DNA of 64,000 nt from Nocardia spumae (GTDB lineage: Bacteria > Actinomycetota > Actinomycetes > Mycobacteriales > Mycobacteriaceae), in assembly GCF_020733635.1 (NCBI RefSeq), contig NZ_JAJFZL010000001.1, positions 5,146,001 to 5,210,000 of the forward strand. Direction: 5' to 3'. The position numbers and the translations under genes were made by a program. A model generated the notes under the pieces. The model saw only the letters and a program-made list of their open reading frames with translations, searched no databases and was not told the origin of the DNA. This document shows, piece after piece, positions 50,722 through 59,298 of the stretch (positions are counted from its first letter, which is position 1; every line of letters begins with the position of its first letter).

Positions 50722-51969
50722 GTGAGCACCCCGATGGTTTGCATTCCCGCCGACCTGGACGCCGTCACCGCGGTCGGCCCCGAGGACGATCCCGCGGCGG
50801 CGGGGCTGACCCGCGCCGACGTCGAGGCCATCTGGGAGTCGGTGCGCGCGTGGTACCGGCTCGGCACCACTCCGGCCATCCAGATCTGTCTGCGGCGCCG
50901 CGGCTCGATCGCGCTGAACCGGGCGATCGGTCACGGCCGGGGTAACGCTCCCGCCGACGGCCCGGACGCCGACCGCGAACCGATCACCGTCGACACCCCG
51001 TTCTGCGGCTTCTCCACCGCCAAGGGCGTGGCCGCGACGGTGATGTCGATGCTGATGGAGCAGGGCGTGTTCGCCGCGGAAGACCGTGTGTGCGACTACA
51101 TTCCGGAATTCGCGGCGCACGGCAAGGGCCGAATCACCATCGCCGATGTGCTCGGCCACGCGGCCGGGGTGCCGTTCATGCCGGCGGGTTATCGGGGATT
51201 CGACGCCGTCGTGGACGAGGAGGTCGCGGTGCGGGCCCTCGTCGAGCTGCGGCCCAGCTGGCCGCCCGGGCGTTTCCGCGTCTACCACGCGCTGACCAGC
51301 GGACTGATCCTGCGCCTGCTGGTGCAGCGCGCGACCGGGAAGCGGATGCGCGACCATCTGGCCGAGCAGGTGCTGGATCCGCTGGGTTTCCGCTGGACCA
51401 ACTTCGGTGTGCGGCCCGAGGACGTGGGCCGGGTGGTGCCGAGTGTGCGCACCGGGCCGCGGCCGTCACGGGCGTGGTCGGTGGTGGCCGGGAAGGCCCT
51501 CGGCGGTGGTATGAGCTCGTCCATGCCGGAGTCGGCGATCCGCGACTTCCTCACCGCGGAACTGCCCTCGGGCAATCTCGTCACGACCGCCGCGGAACTG
51601 TCGCGCTTCTACGAAATACTCAGCCGTGGAGGCGAACTCGACGGCGTGCGCGTTCTGTCCCCCGAGATATTGCGGAACGCGATCCGGCCAGCGCCGCGGA
51701 TCCCCGGTATCGCCGGGCGGGTCAGCCGGGCCGGATTCGAACTGGGCGGGAGGCGGTCGAAATTCGGCCCGCACACCGAATCCCACTTCGGCCGGAGCGG
51801 ATTGACCACCCAGTACGGCTGGGCCGATCTCCGCCGCGGACTTGCGGGAGCCATCCTGACCAGCGGCAAGGCCACCACAGATACCGAGCGCCCGTGGCAG
51901 CTGTGCGCACAGATCTCGGCCCTGGTCCCCCGCGATGCCGCGGCGCCCGGACTGTCGGCACTCGACTGA
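50722..51969 (+). CDS. Class C beta-lactamase-like serine hydrolase/esterase
   Basis: Serine hydrolase of 415 residues without a signal peptide. FSTAKGVAATVMSMLMEQG near residue 96 gives the SxxK nucleophile and base, and the second motif is YHALTSGLILRLLV near residue 196 (Y-x-A rather than YxN). A third region is HFGRSGLTTQYGWADL near residue 357 (HxG-like). Family members in mycobacteria (LipD/LipE/LipL type) are cytoplasmic or wall-associated lipases and esterases, not antibiotic hydrolases. TATGCT lies six bases before the GTG start, with no SD, so the message is probably leaderless. Confidence 0.88.
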   Translation: MSTPMVCIPADLDAVTAVGPEDDPAAAGLTRADVEAIWESVRAWYRLGTTPAIQICLRRRGSIALNRAIGHGRGNAPADGPDADREPITVDTPFCGFSTAKGVAATVMSMLMEQGVFAAEDRVCDYIPEFAAHGKGRITIADVLGHAAGVPFMPAGYRGFDAVVDEEVAVRALVELRPSWPPGRFRVYHALTSGLILRLLVQRATGKRMRDHLAEQVLDPLGFRWTNFGVRPEDVGRVVPSVRTGPRPSRAWSVVAGKALGGGMSSSMPESAIRDFLTAELPSGNLVTTAAELSRFYEILSRGGELDGVRVLSPEILRNAIRPAPRIPGIAGRVSRAGFELGGRRSKFGPHTESHFGRSGLTTQYGWADLRRGLAGAILTSGKATTDTERPWQLCAQISALVPRDAAAPGLSALD

Positions 51970-51987
51970 TCTTGTGTGCCGCGGCGG

Positions 51988-54330
51988 TCAGGCGGAGCGC
52001 TGCGGGAGCCGAAGCCCTTTGAGCGACACCGCGTTCAGCGCGACGATGATGCTGGATCCGGACATGGTCAGGGCGGCGATCTCGGGGCGCAGCGTGAATC
52101 CGAAGGCCGGCTCGAACACCCCCGCGGCGATCGGCAACGCGACGGTGTTGTATCCGACCGCCCACGCCAGGTTCTGACGCATCTTGCGCAGGGTGCCCCG
52201 CCCGATCCGCAGCGCGGTGGGCACATCGAGCGGATCCGAACGCATCAGCACCACGTCCGCGGTATCGATGGCCACATCGGTGCCGGCGCCGATCGCGATG
52301 CCGAGATCGGCCTGCGCCAGTGCGGGGGCGTCGTTCACGCCGTCGCCGACCATCGCGACTTTTCTTCCTGCGGACTGCAATTCGGCGATGGTGGCGGCCT
52401 TGTCGCCGGGCAGGACCTCCGCGATCACGGTATCGATCCCCAGTTCCCCGGCGATCCGGTCGGCGGTGGCCCGATTGTCACCGGTGAGCATCACGACCTC
52501 GGCCCCCAGCCCGTGCAGTTCGCGGACCGCGTCCGCGGCGGTGTCGCGAGGCGCGTCGGCGATCCCGACGACCGCGACCGGCTTGTCGTCGATCGCCACG
52601 AGGACCGCGGTGCGTCCGCCTTCCGCGATATCGGCACGGGGACCGGCCCAGTCGCCGAGTTCGATCCCTTCGCGTTCGAGCAGCCGCCGGTTGCCGACGA
52701 CCACTCGATGTCCCTCGACGGTAGCGATCGCGCCGTGCCCGGCCACGTTCTCGAAACCCTCGGCACGCCGCCGGACGGCGCCGTGGGCGTCGGCATAGCG
52801 CACGATCGCCTGCGCGAGCGGATGTTCGGACTCCCGCTCCACCGCCGCTACCGCCGCGAGTAGTTCCGGCGACGGCTCGGTCTCCTTGGTCACGAACTCG
52901 GTGACCTCGGGTTCCCCCTTGGTCAAGGTGCCGGTCTTGTCCATCACGACCACGTCGACGCGGGCCGACGTCTCCAGTGCCAGCGCGTTCTTGAACAGCA
53001 CGCCGCGCCGGGCGCCCAGCCCGGTGCCGACCATGATCGCCGTCGGCGTCGCCAGCCCGAGTGCGTCCGGGCAGGTGATGACGACGACGGTGATCGCGAA
53101 CAGCATCGCGGTGGCGAAGGTCGCCCCGGCGAGCAACCAGCCCAGCAGGGTCGCGGCACCACCGATCAGCGCCACCAGGACCAGCCAGAACGCGGCCCGA
53201 TCCGCCAGCTTCTGCCCGGGAGCCTTCGAATTCTGCGCCTGCTGCACGAGTTGCACGATCTGCGCGAGCGCGGTGTCGGATCCGACCTTGTCCGCGCGCA
53301 CCCGCAGGGTGCCGTCCACGTTGATACTCGCGCCGATCACCGCGGATCCGGGCTCTTTGTGCACCGGCAGACTCTCGCCGGTGACCATCGACTCGTCGAC
53401 CTCGCTGTCGCCCTCGGTCACGACGCCGTCCACCGGGATCTTCGCGCCGGGCCGCACCAGCAGCAGATCTCCGACGACGACCTCGGCGGTCGGAATCTCG
53501 ACCTCCCGGCCGTCGCGCAGCACCACCGCGCGCGGCGGGGCCAGATCCAGCAGGGTGCGGATGGCATCGGTGGCGCCGCCGCGCGCCCGCATCTCGAACC
53601 AGTGCCCGAGCAGGACGAAGGTGGCCAGCATGGTCGACGCCTCGTAGAAGACCTCGCCGCCGCCGCTGATCGTGATCGCCAGCGAATACAGCCAGCCGGC
53701 CCCGATCGCCACCGCGACCAGCACCATCATGTCGAGAGTGCGAGCCCGCAGTGCCCGCAGTGCCCCGGTGAAGAAGATCGTCGAGGAGTACCCGATCACC
53801 GGCAGGCTCAGGATCAGCGCCCACACGTCCTGCCGCAGCCCGAACGGTACCGGCAGGTCGATGCCGAACATATCCGTCGCCATCGGCGACCAGAGCATGA
53901 CCAGCACCGAGAACACCAGCGCGACCAGGAACCGATTGCGCATATCGGCGGCCATATCCGCCATCGACATGTCGTGGTGGGCGTGGGTCCCGTGCATCCC
54001 GGCGTCGCGGTCACCGTCGGATCCCGCCTCGTGTCCGGCGTGCGGGGACACGCCGTCGGCGTGGGACGGTTCGGCCAGAGGATCGCACAGATGCCGGGGC
54101 ACGGATTGCCCGCTGCAGTGCAATCCGCAATCGCGCAGCCAGCCACGCAGGTCGCGCACCGAGGTGCGGGCCGGGTCGAAGGTGACGGTGGCGGTCTGGG
54201 CCACGGGGTTGATCGCCGCCGCGACCACCCCGGGGCGGCGCCGCAGTACGCGAGCCGCGGTGTCCTGACTGCTCGCCCATGCCAGCCCGCGCACATCCAG
54301 CACCACGGTTCCGTATTCGGTGTCGTCCAC
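51988..54330 (-). CDS. P1B-type heavy-metal ATPase with CPD motif, probably copper
   Basis: Metal-exporting ATPase of 780 residues from GTG 54330 (AGAGGAG nine bases upstream). The N-terminus has a degenerate HMA domain ([21 protein letters not shown], without CxxC), and then a Cys-rich [15 protein letters not shown] and a His/Met-rich stretch ([18 protein letters not shown]) able to bind Cu or Ag. Then come eight helices, [12 protein letters not shown], the unusual membrane motif [14 protein letters not shown] (CPD instead of CPC or CPH), [23 protein letters not shown] and [25 protein letters not shown] CsoR-type site upstream supports copper; the CPD class itself is poorly characterised. 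Confidence 0.93.
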   Translation of the reverse strand: MDDTEYGTVVLDVRGLAWASSQDTAARVLRRRPGVVAAAINPVAQTATVTFDPARTSVRDLRGWLRDCGLHCSGQSVPRHLCDPLAEPSHADGVSPHAGHEAGSDGDRDAGMHGTHAHHDMSMADMAADMRNRFLVALVFSVLVMLWSPMATDMFGIDLPVPFGLRQDVWALILSLPVIGYSSTIFFTGALRALRARTLDMMVLVAVAIGAGWLYSLAITISGGGEVFYEASTMLATFVLLGHWFEMRARGGATDAIRTLLDLAPPRAVVLRDGREVEIPTAEVVVGDLLLVRPGAKIPVDGVVTEGDSEVDESMVTGESLPVHKEPGSAVIGASINVDGTLRVRADKVGSDTALAQIVQLVQQAQNSKAPGQKLADRAAFWLVLVALIGGAATLLGWLLAGATFATAMLFAITVVVITCPDALGLATPTAIMVGTGLGARRGVLFKNALALETSARVDVVVMDKTGTLTKGEPEVTEFVTKETEPSPELLAAVAAVERESEHPLAQAIVRYADAHGAVRRRAEGFENVAGHGAIATVEGHRVVVGNRRLLEREGIELGDWAGPRADIAEGGRTAVLVAIDDKPVAVVGIADAPRDTAADAVRELHGLGAEVVMLTGDNRATADRIAGELGIDTVIAEVLPGDKAATIAELQSAGRKVAMVGDGVNDAPALAQADLGIAIGAGTDVAIDTADVVLMRSDPLDVPTALRIGRGTLRKMRQNLAWAVGYNTVALPIAAGVFEPAFGFTLRPEIAALTMSGSSIIVALNAVSLKGLRLPQRSA

Positions 54331-54372
54331 GGCAACGGCTCCTCTCATCGGCTCCGGCAACCACCCGAACAT

Positions 54373-54389
54373 ATACCCTATGGGGGTAT
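54373..54389. promoter_or_regulatory. CsoR-type operator
   Basis: ATACCCTATGGGGGTAT, a near-palindrome with the TACCC/GGGTA core of copper-sensing CsoR sites, lies 43 bases upstream of the ATPase start. No csoR gene is in the window. Confidence 0.75.
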
Positions 54390-54518
54390 CTTGCAAGAGA
54401 TGGCCTCCCACCACTGCGGAGAGGTCCGGACTCGGCGCCGCCGTGGACTGTCGTTAACATGGGCAGCCCGGGGAGCGACTATTCGACAACAACGATGATT
54501 CCGGCGGCGGAGGTTTCG

Positions 54519-55601
54519 ATGACGATGTCGAACTCCCGCGGCGGGCGCGAGACCGTCGATATCGCGCTGGTGGTGCCCGGTAGCGGGCCGGCGGGTCTGT
54601 TCGGCCCGTCGTGTGAGGCATGTGCCGCGCTGGCGGTCGAGGATGTGAACCGCGCGGGTGGAATTCTGGGACGACCGGTGCGACTGCACACGGTCGACGC
54701 GGGCGCGCCGTTGCCGCTGCTGGCTCAGCGCATCGACCGGATGATCGGCACCGGCGCCATCGACGGGGTGGTCGGCTGGCATCTGTCCAATGCCCGCCGG
54801 GTGCTCACACCCCGCACCGCCGGCCGGGTGCCCTACATCTACACCACCTTCTACGAGGGCGGGGAGAATTCCGACGGGGTGTACATGGTCGGAGAGACCC
54901 CGGAACACCAACTGTTTCCCGCCCTGCGCTGGTTGCGGGCGGAGAAGGGCATCCGGCGCTGGTGCATCATCGGCAACGACTACGTCTGGCCGCGCGAGAC
55001 GGCCCGGGTCACCCGCGAATCGGCGGCACTGTGCGATATCGAGATCGTCGGCGAGGCGTACGTGCCGCTGGGCGGCCGGGCGTTCGGGCCCGCGCTCGAC
55101 CTCATCCGGACCTCGTCGGCACAGGGCGTCCTGCTGTTCATGGTCGGCGCCGACTGCGCGGCGTTCAATCGCGCCTTCGCCGACGCGGGACTCGACGAGC
55201 ACCGGCTGCGATTGAGCATGATGATCGGCGAGGATGTGCTGTACGCGGGCGGCCCCGACAGCACCCACGGATTGTTCACCGCCTCAGGCTATTTCGAGAG
55301 CGTCATATCGCCGGCGGCCATGGACTTCGGCAGCCGCTACACCGCGCGCTACGGCACCTTCGCGCCCGCGCTGAACAATATCGGCGAATCCTGTTACGAG
55401 GGTCTGCTGTTGTTCGCCTCCCTGGCCGAAGCGGCGCGCAGCCTCGATGTGCGCGAGATCGAACGGCATGCGGGCCGGGTCCGGTACGGCGGCCCGCGCG
55501 GTGAGGTGAAGGTCCGCGGCGCCCACACCACCCAGCCGGTGTTCCTCGCTGGGGCCGACGGCGTCGATTTTCAGGTGGTCAGCGAATTACGCCGAGCCTG
55601 A
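54519..55601 (+). CDS. Orphan AmiC/FmdD-like amide-binding protein without signal peptide
   Basis: Periplasmic-binding-protein-fold (type I, Peripla_BP_5/6) protein of 360 residues. VDIALVVPGSGPAGLFGPSCEACAALAVEDVNRAGGILGRPV opens the domain. GVVGWHLSNARRVLTPRTAGRVPYIYTTFYEGGE and YFESVISPAAMDFGSRYTARYG resemble urea/short-amide binding proteins and the cytoplasmic regulator AmiC. ATG 54519 has GGAGG upstream and gives no signal peptide, and no ABC permease or ATPase lies nearby, so a cytoplasmic sensing role is more likely than uptake. Its end overlaps the convergent membrane-protein gene by 15 bases. Confidence 0.8.
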   Translation: MTMSNSRGGRETVDIALVVPGSGPAGLFGPSCEACAALAVEDVNRAGGILGRPVRLHTVDAGAPLPLLAQRIDRMIGTGAIDGVVGWHLSNARRVLTPRTAGRVPYIYTTFYEGGENSDGVYMVGETPEHQLFPALRWLRAEKGIRRWCIIGNDYVWPRETARVTRESAALCDIEIVGEAYVPLGGRAFGPALDLIRTSSAQGVLLFMVGADCAAFNRAFADAGLDEHRLRLSMMIGEDVLYAGGPDSTHGLFTASGYFESVISPAAMDFGSRYTARYGTFAPALNNIGESCYEGLLLFASLAEAARSLDVREIERHAGRVRYGGPRGEVKVRGAHTTQPVFLAGADGVDFQVVSELRRA

Positions 55602-56993
55602 GGCGTATTCGCCCGAGATGGCGGCCTCGCGCGACGCCGGGACTTCCGGGGCCCCGCCGCGGTCCGGCCGGAGCCGATCGATCAGCAGGACTATCGCGGC
55701 ACAGCCGATTCCGAGGCCCGCCGCCGCGATCCCGGGCAGCGCCGTATGCCCGGCATCCGCGCTGCGATACCACGTCTGCGAGTAGGCGAGCCGGCCGATA
55801 TCCCGGCCCTGCAGGGCCACGCCGGCCGACGGGACGAACAGGATCGTGATCCCGATGACGGCGCTGGTCGCGCGCGGGCCGACGGCACTGCCCACCGCGT
55901 ACCCGGCGACCGCGGCGAGGACGAGAGAGCCGGGGACGGTCACCGCCGCGGTCGTCGTGTCGACCACCACCGCGGTCACCGCGGCCGCCACCGCCAGCAC
56001 CACCGACGCCGCCACCGCCGCGAACGGCTTGCGGCGCCGCCACCCCACGTACATGCCCGCGCCGGCCGTCAGCACGATCAGAATCGTCGACCAGCCGGGC
56101 CGGGGCACGGTCAGCACGGTGGATCCGGCCGAGGCGAAGGCGACCATCACCACCACCAGCATCCCGTCTCGCTCCGGCAGCAGCAGTGCCGCGGCCGCGG
56201 TCGCGAGGAGCAGGACCGCACCGGCTGCCACGATCGTCACCACGGCGCCGCTGCGTGCCAGCCACACCGAGGTGGCCAGGATCGCGGAGACGATCACCAC
56301 ACCGGAGACCACCGGTTTCAGCGGCACGACGGACAGGGTTTCGGGCTCGGACCGGCGGCCCTGCCGGAACAACACGGCCGTGATCAGCATCAGCACGATG
56401 GCAACCAGGATCAGCCAGACCGGCGGCGCACCGCGCAGCAGGTCGTCCCCCGGCGCGGTCGACGCGAAATCGGGCGCCTGGGTGAGATCGGCGACCAGGA
56501 TCGAGCCGAGCGCACCGAACAGATAACCCCCGGCCGGGGCACGCCGATCCCAGACGGCCGCCGCCAGACAGCCGAGGATGACCCCGGCGAGCATCGAGTC
56601 GACGTAGTTCAGCGTCGACAACGTCCGGGTCTCCAACCGGACGAGCAGCACGTGATTCACGAGCATCGCCGCGGTCGCACAGAACACCGCGCACCAGGCC
56701 AGGCGGCTGCTACCGATCGCGGCCGACACCGACACCGCGATCACCGCGATCAACGCGCCGGCGGTCAGGGCCAGCGGCATATTGAAGATCAGCAGGTCGA
56801 CCTGCAGGGCCGAGCCGGGTGACAGCCAGGATCGGCTGATGGGCAGCATCATCGCCAGTCCGGCCATCCCCGCGGCTACGCAGGCCGCCGCGGTCTCGGC
56901 GGCCACCCGCAGCGAGGGCGTATCGGTGATGCCGGCCGACAGCCGATGTGCGTACTCCCGGATATCCGGGAGACCGAAAGTCACAGCACTCAC
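55587..56993 (-). CDS. Polytopic membrane protein of unknown function
   Basis: Integral membrane protein of 468 residues with 12 to 13 predicted helices spread evenly from residue 31 (TAAACVAAGMAGLAMMLPI) to residue 440 (GIAAAGLGIGCAAIVLLIDRL). Between them are a short NYVDSMLAGVILG and a periplasmic-type loop with DLTQAPDFASTAPGDDLLRGAPP. I recognise no transporter motif; glycine/alanine-rich helices recall the actinobacterial (type VII or arabinan-related) multispan proteins of unknown role. GTG 56993 is preferred, with GGAG six bases upstream; the frame remains open a further 21 codons to 57056. A short tail ends YASGSA. Confidence 0.72.
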   Translation of the reverse strand: MSAVTFGLPDIREYAHRLSAGITDTPSLRVAAETAAACVAAGMAGLAMMLPISRSWLSPGSALQVDLLIFNMPLALTAGALIAVIAVSVSAAIGSSRLAWCAVFCATAAMLVNHVLLVRLETRTLSTLNYVDSMLAGVILGCLAAAVWDRRAPAGGYLFGALGSILVADLTQAPDFASTAPGDDLLRGAPPVWLILVAIVLMLITAVLFRQGRRSEPETLSVVPLKPVVSGVVIVSAILATSVWLARSGAVVTIVAAGAVLLLATAAAALLLPERDGMLVVVMVAFASAGSTVLTVPRPGWSTILIVLTAGAGMYVGWRRRKPFAAVAASVVLAVAAAVTAVVVDTTTAAVTVPGSLVLAAVAGYAVGSAVGPRATSAVIGITILFVPSAGVALQGRDIGRLAYSQTWYRSADAGHTALPGIAAAGLGIGCAAIVLLIDRLRPDRGGAPEVPASREAAISGEYASGSA

Positions 56994-57308
56994 GCCGGGC
57001 TCCGTTCCCGGGCAGGTGACACCTGGACGTGAAAACCCCGCCGATTCGATAGCCAAATGATTGCCGAATCGACACTACCGGAGCACGAAAACCCGCCAGG
57101 CCCCAAGAATTAACCGATAGTCGGCTATTTCCACCATCAGATGAGGGTTTGCTAACGGTCCGGACCCGAGTGATATAGCTTTCGCATCACTTTCGGTAAC
57201 AACTGTGGCTCACCGCAGGTGGCGACGAAAACGACCGCCCCTCGGGAGCACACGCCCGTTGCCGAATCGTGTCCGAGCAGACGAACAGATCGGCATCGGG
57301 AACCGGGA

Positions 57309-57467
57309 TCAGCGGACGCCGTCGTCGACCGGCGTCTCCGTGCCGTCGGGTCCGGCGGCCGACGAACCGGCGCTGCGGAACAGGGGCCGGTGCGCTACCC
57401 CACCGGCCGGCGCCGGCGTTTCGATCGGTACCGGACCGTGGCTGAATAGATTCGGCTGCTCGCTCAT
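57309..57467 (-). CDS. Small hypothetical protein
   Basis: ORF of 52 residues, MSEQPNLFSHGPVPIETPAP and then Gly/Ser/Ala-rich, ending DDGVR, with AAAGGG eight bases before the ATG. It has no membrane segment and no Cys, so a disordered small protein or a false call are both possible. The flanks (56994-57308 and 57468-57683) show no other gene; the first is AT-rich around 57110-57200 and may hold the promoter of the membrane protein. Confidence 0.35.
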   Translation of the reverse strand: MSEQPNLFSHGPVPIETPAPAGGVAHRPLFRSAGSSAAGPDGTETPVDDGVR

Positions 57468-57611
57468 ATCGGATGCCCTTTCCTGCGAACGGTGACCCGG
57501 ACCCGCCTTCGACGCTTTCGTCCGGCCGACGAATCGGCCGTACGCCTCGGCGCCCGGCGGTACTCGATCGATCACCGACACAATGACAGTACACCCCGAA
57601 TCAGCGGCGGC

Positions 57612-57661
57612 CGCCGCGAACCGGCTCGACGGCGCGTCACGGAATCGGTTCGGCGGCGGTG
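57612..57661 (-). terminator. Hairpin downstream of the DUF5313 gene
   Basis: CCGCCGCGAACCG pairs with CGGTTCGGCGGCGG with a single bulge and a loop of about 20 bases, just after the stop of the leftward DUF5313 gene. Confidence 0.4.
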
Positions 57662-57683
57662 GTTTACGCGACCGCGGGCGTGT

Positions 57684-58061
57684 TCAGCCGCGCCCGTGCC
57701 GTAGTTCGTAGCGCTCGCGTTCCTCGGCCGCGCGGCGGCGTTCGCCGATATCGGCGAGTTCGGGGTCGAGTCCGTGCCGCAGCAGCCGGTGGCGCCGGTA
57801 CACGTACATCAGCGCGACGGTGAAGTAGATCAGCGGTATGTACAGCAGCGCCATCATCGACAGACCGATCCACAGCGGGCCGGGGATCAGTAGGAACAGG
57901 CACAGCACCGGGATGACCGGCACCAGGAATCGCACCAGGTAGCGGCGTGCGGCGCCGGGCCCGGTCAGATCCCGCAGCACCCACTCGCGCATCGACGGCG
58001 GCAGTGTCGCACCGCAGATATAACGCACTCGCTGAATCGGATTGGGCTCGAGCTCACTCAT
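57684..58061 (-). CDS. DUF5313 membrane protein
   Basis: Protein of 125 residues. PNPIQRVRYICGATLPPSMREWVLRDLTGPGAARRYLVR at the N-terminus is the DUF5313 signature common in Nocardia and mycobacteria. Two helices follow (FLVPVIPVLCLFLLIPGPLWIGL, about 45-67, and MALLYIPLIYFTVALMYVYRR, 70-90), then a charged tail (RHGLDPELADIGERRRAAEERERYELRHG). It overlaps the end of ohrR-like marR by eight bases, so it is cotranscribed with that regulator and may be under its control. Function unknown. Confidence 0.85.
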   Translation of the reverse strand: MSELEPNPIQRVRYICGATLPPSMREWVLRDLTGPGAARRYLVRFLVPVIPVLCLFLLIPGPLWIGLSMMALLYIPLIYFTVALMYVYRRHRLLRHGLDPELADIGERRRAAEERERYELRHGRG

Positions 58062-58524
58062 CGCCGGCTCCCTGAATTTCGGCGGCCCGCCGGGCGGCGG
58101 AGTTGACGCGGGTCAGCACCTCGCGCAATTCCTCGAGATCGGCGAGGCTCACCCCCAACCGCTCGACGACGGCCGGTGGTATGCGCTCGGCCCGGGCGCG
58201 CAGCGCGCGGCCGGCGTCGGTCAGATCGATCAGCAGCGCGCGTTCGTCGCGGCGGTCGCGGCGGCGGGTGATGAGATCGGCGGCCTCGAGTCGCTTGAGC
58301 AGCGGGGACAACGTCGCGGAATCGAGCTGGATCGCCTCGGCGATGGCCTTCACCGACATCGGCGCCTCGCCCCACAGTGCCAGCATCACCAGATACTGCG
58401 GATGGGTGAGCCCCATCGGTTCCAGCAGCGGGCGGTAGACCGTCAGCACCGATCGATTCGCGACGGCCAGGGCGAAACACACCTGCCGGTCCAGCCGCAA
58501 CGGGTCCTCGACCTCGGTCTTCAT
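58054..58524 (-). CDS. OhrR-like MarR-family organic peroxide sensor
   Basis: MarR protein of 156 residues. LRLDRQVCFALAVANRSVLTVYRPLLEPMGLTHPQYLVMLALWG (about residues 10-54) is the OhrR N-terminus, with the reactive peroxidatic Cys in RQVCFAL. The HTH SVKAIAEAIQLDSATLSPLLKRLEAADLITRRRDRRDERA follows. ATG 58524 has a perfect AGGAGGTGGG. A 12-base perfect inverted repeat sits just upstream, a likely autoregulatory site. The usual partner ohr (peroxiredoxin-like) is not adjacent; instead a DUF5313 gene is cotranscribed. Confidence 0.88.
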   Translation of the reverse strand: MKTEVEDPLRLDRQVCFALAVANRSVLTVYRPLLEPMGLTHPQYLVMLALWGEAPMSVKAIAEAIQLDSATLSPLLKRLEAADLITRRRDRRDERALLIDLTDAGRALRARAERIPPAVVERLGVSLADLEELREVLTRVNSAARRAAEIQGAGDE

Positions 58525-58557
58525 ATCCCACCTCCTCGGGTCGGACATAAAGCTATC

Positions 58558-58589
58558 GCACTAATAGTTAATACACAAACTATTAGTGC
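58558..58589. promoter_or_regulatory. Perfect 12-base inverted repeat upstream of the OhrR-like gene
   Basis: GCACTAATAGTT (58558-58569) and AACTATTAGTGC (58578-58589) are exact inverse complements with an eight-base AT-rich spacer. It lies 34 bases upstream of the regulator start, in a promoter-like AT-rich stretch. Confidence 0.75.
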
Positions 58590-58606
58590 GCCAACACACA
58601 CCCGGC

Positions 58607-59191
58607 TCAGCGGCTGATACCGGCCGTCAGCAAGCCGGCCAGCTCCCGGTAGGCCATAGCGTCGTCGAGTCCGGTCGCCGCGCGCACGCCGCCCTGCTGG
58701 ATACGCACCATCATCGCCGCCGCGAGATCGGCCGCGAATGCCGCGTGGACATCGCGGAATTCGCCCGCCTCCACCCCCTCGGTGACGAGTTCGCGAACCC
58801 GATCGGCGGCGATCCGGGTGTTGATCTCGTAGACCTCCCGGGCCGGCGCGAAGGCATCGAGGTCGCTCATGAAGCGCTCGGAGGCCGCCGAGAGCGCGAC
58901 CCCCACCGCGGACAGGTAGCCGGTGATGCGGTCGGCCGCACCGGACAGTCGCGCCACCTCGGACTCCACCGCATCGGTGGCGCGCCGGAAGAAGTGCACG
59001 GTGGCCACCCGGACCAACTGCTCCTTACTTCCCGCCAGTGCGTACAGGGTCGATTTCGAGCACCGCAGCCGGGCGGCGATGTCGTCGAGAGTCAGGTGGG
59101 CGAACCCCTCGGCGAGGAACAAATCGACCAGGGCATCGAAGAGTTCACTGCGCCGCCGGGTGGCGAACTCGGGCCGGGTGAGCTGGTCCAT
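58607..59191 (-). CDS. TetR-family regulator of the acyl-CoA dehydrogenase
   Basis: Repressor of 194 residues. HTH: RRRSELFDALVDLFLAEGFAHLTLDDIAARLRCSKSTLYALAGSKEQLV (about residues 12-60). The ligand domain has few Cys. It is divergent from an acyl-CoA dehydrogenase with four AGTACT boxes between them; its own -10 (TACTAT on the minus strand, 59199-59204) lies seven bases before the ATG and overlaps the first box, so it is probably autoregulated and leaderless. An acyl-CoA is the likely ligand by context. Confidence 0.9.
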   Translation of the reverse strand: MDQLTRPEFATRRRSELFDALVDLFLAEGFAHLTLDDIAARLRCSKSTLYALAGSKEQLVRVATVHFFRRATDAVESEVARLSGAADRITGYLSAVGVALSAASERFMSDLDAFAPAREVYEINTRIAADRVRELVTEGVEAGEFRDVHAAFAADLAAAMMVRIQQGGVRAATGLDDAMAYRELAGLLTAGISR

Positions 59192-59200
59192 ACCCGCGAT

Positions 59201-59262
59201 AGTACTGGGCGGGGCTTTGCAGTACTGTTCACAATCAGTACTCTGCCCAGTAATTCAGTACT
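59201..59262. promoter_or_regulatory. Four AGTACT boxes in the tetR/acyl-CoA dehydrogenase promoter
   Basis: AGTACT occurs at 59201, 59221, 59237 and 59257, giving start intervals of 20, 16 and 20 bases. Three copies continue as AGTACTG and three are preceded by C. The array fills the divergent promoter. Confidence 0.7.
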
Positions 59263-59298
59263 GTTTTCGCCGCTGTCTCGCATCCCAGAGGAGTCGCC

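Noticed and set aside
50722..51969. True beta-lactamase
   Set aside because: No signal peptide and a YxA-type second motif; sequence style is that of LipD/LipE-like esterases.
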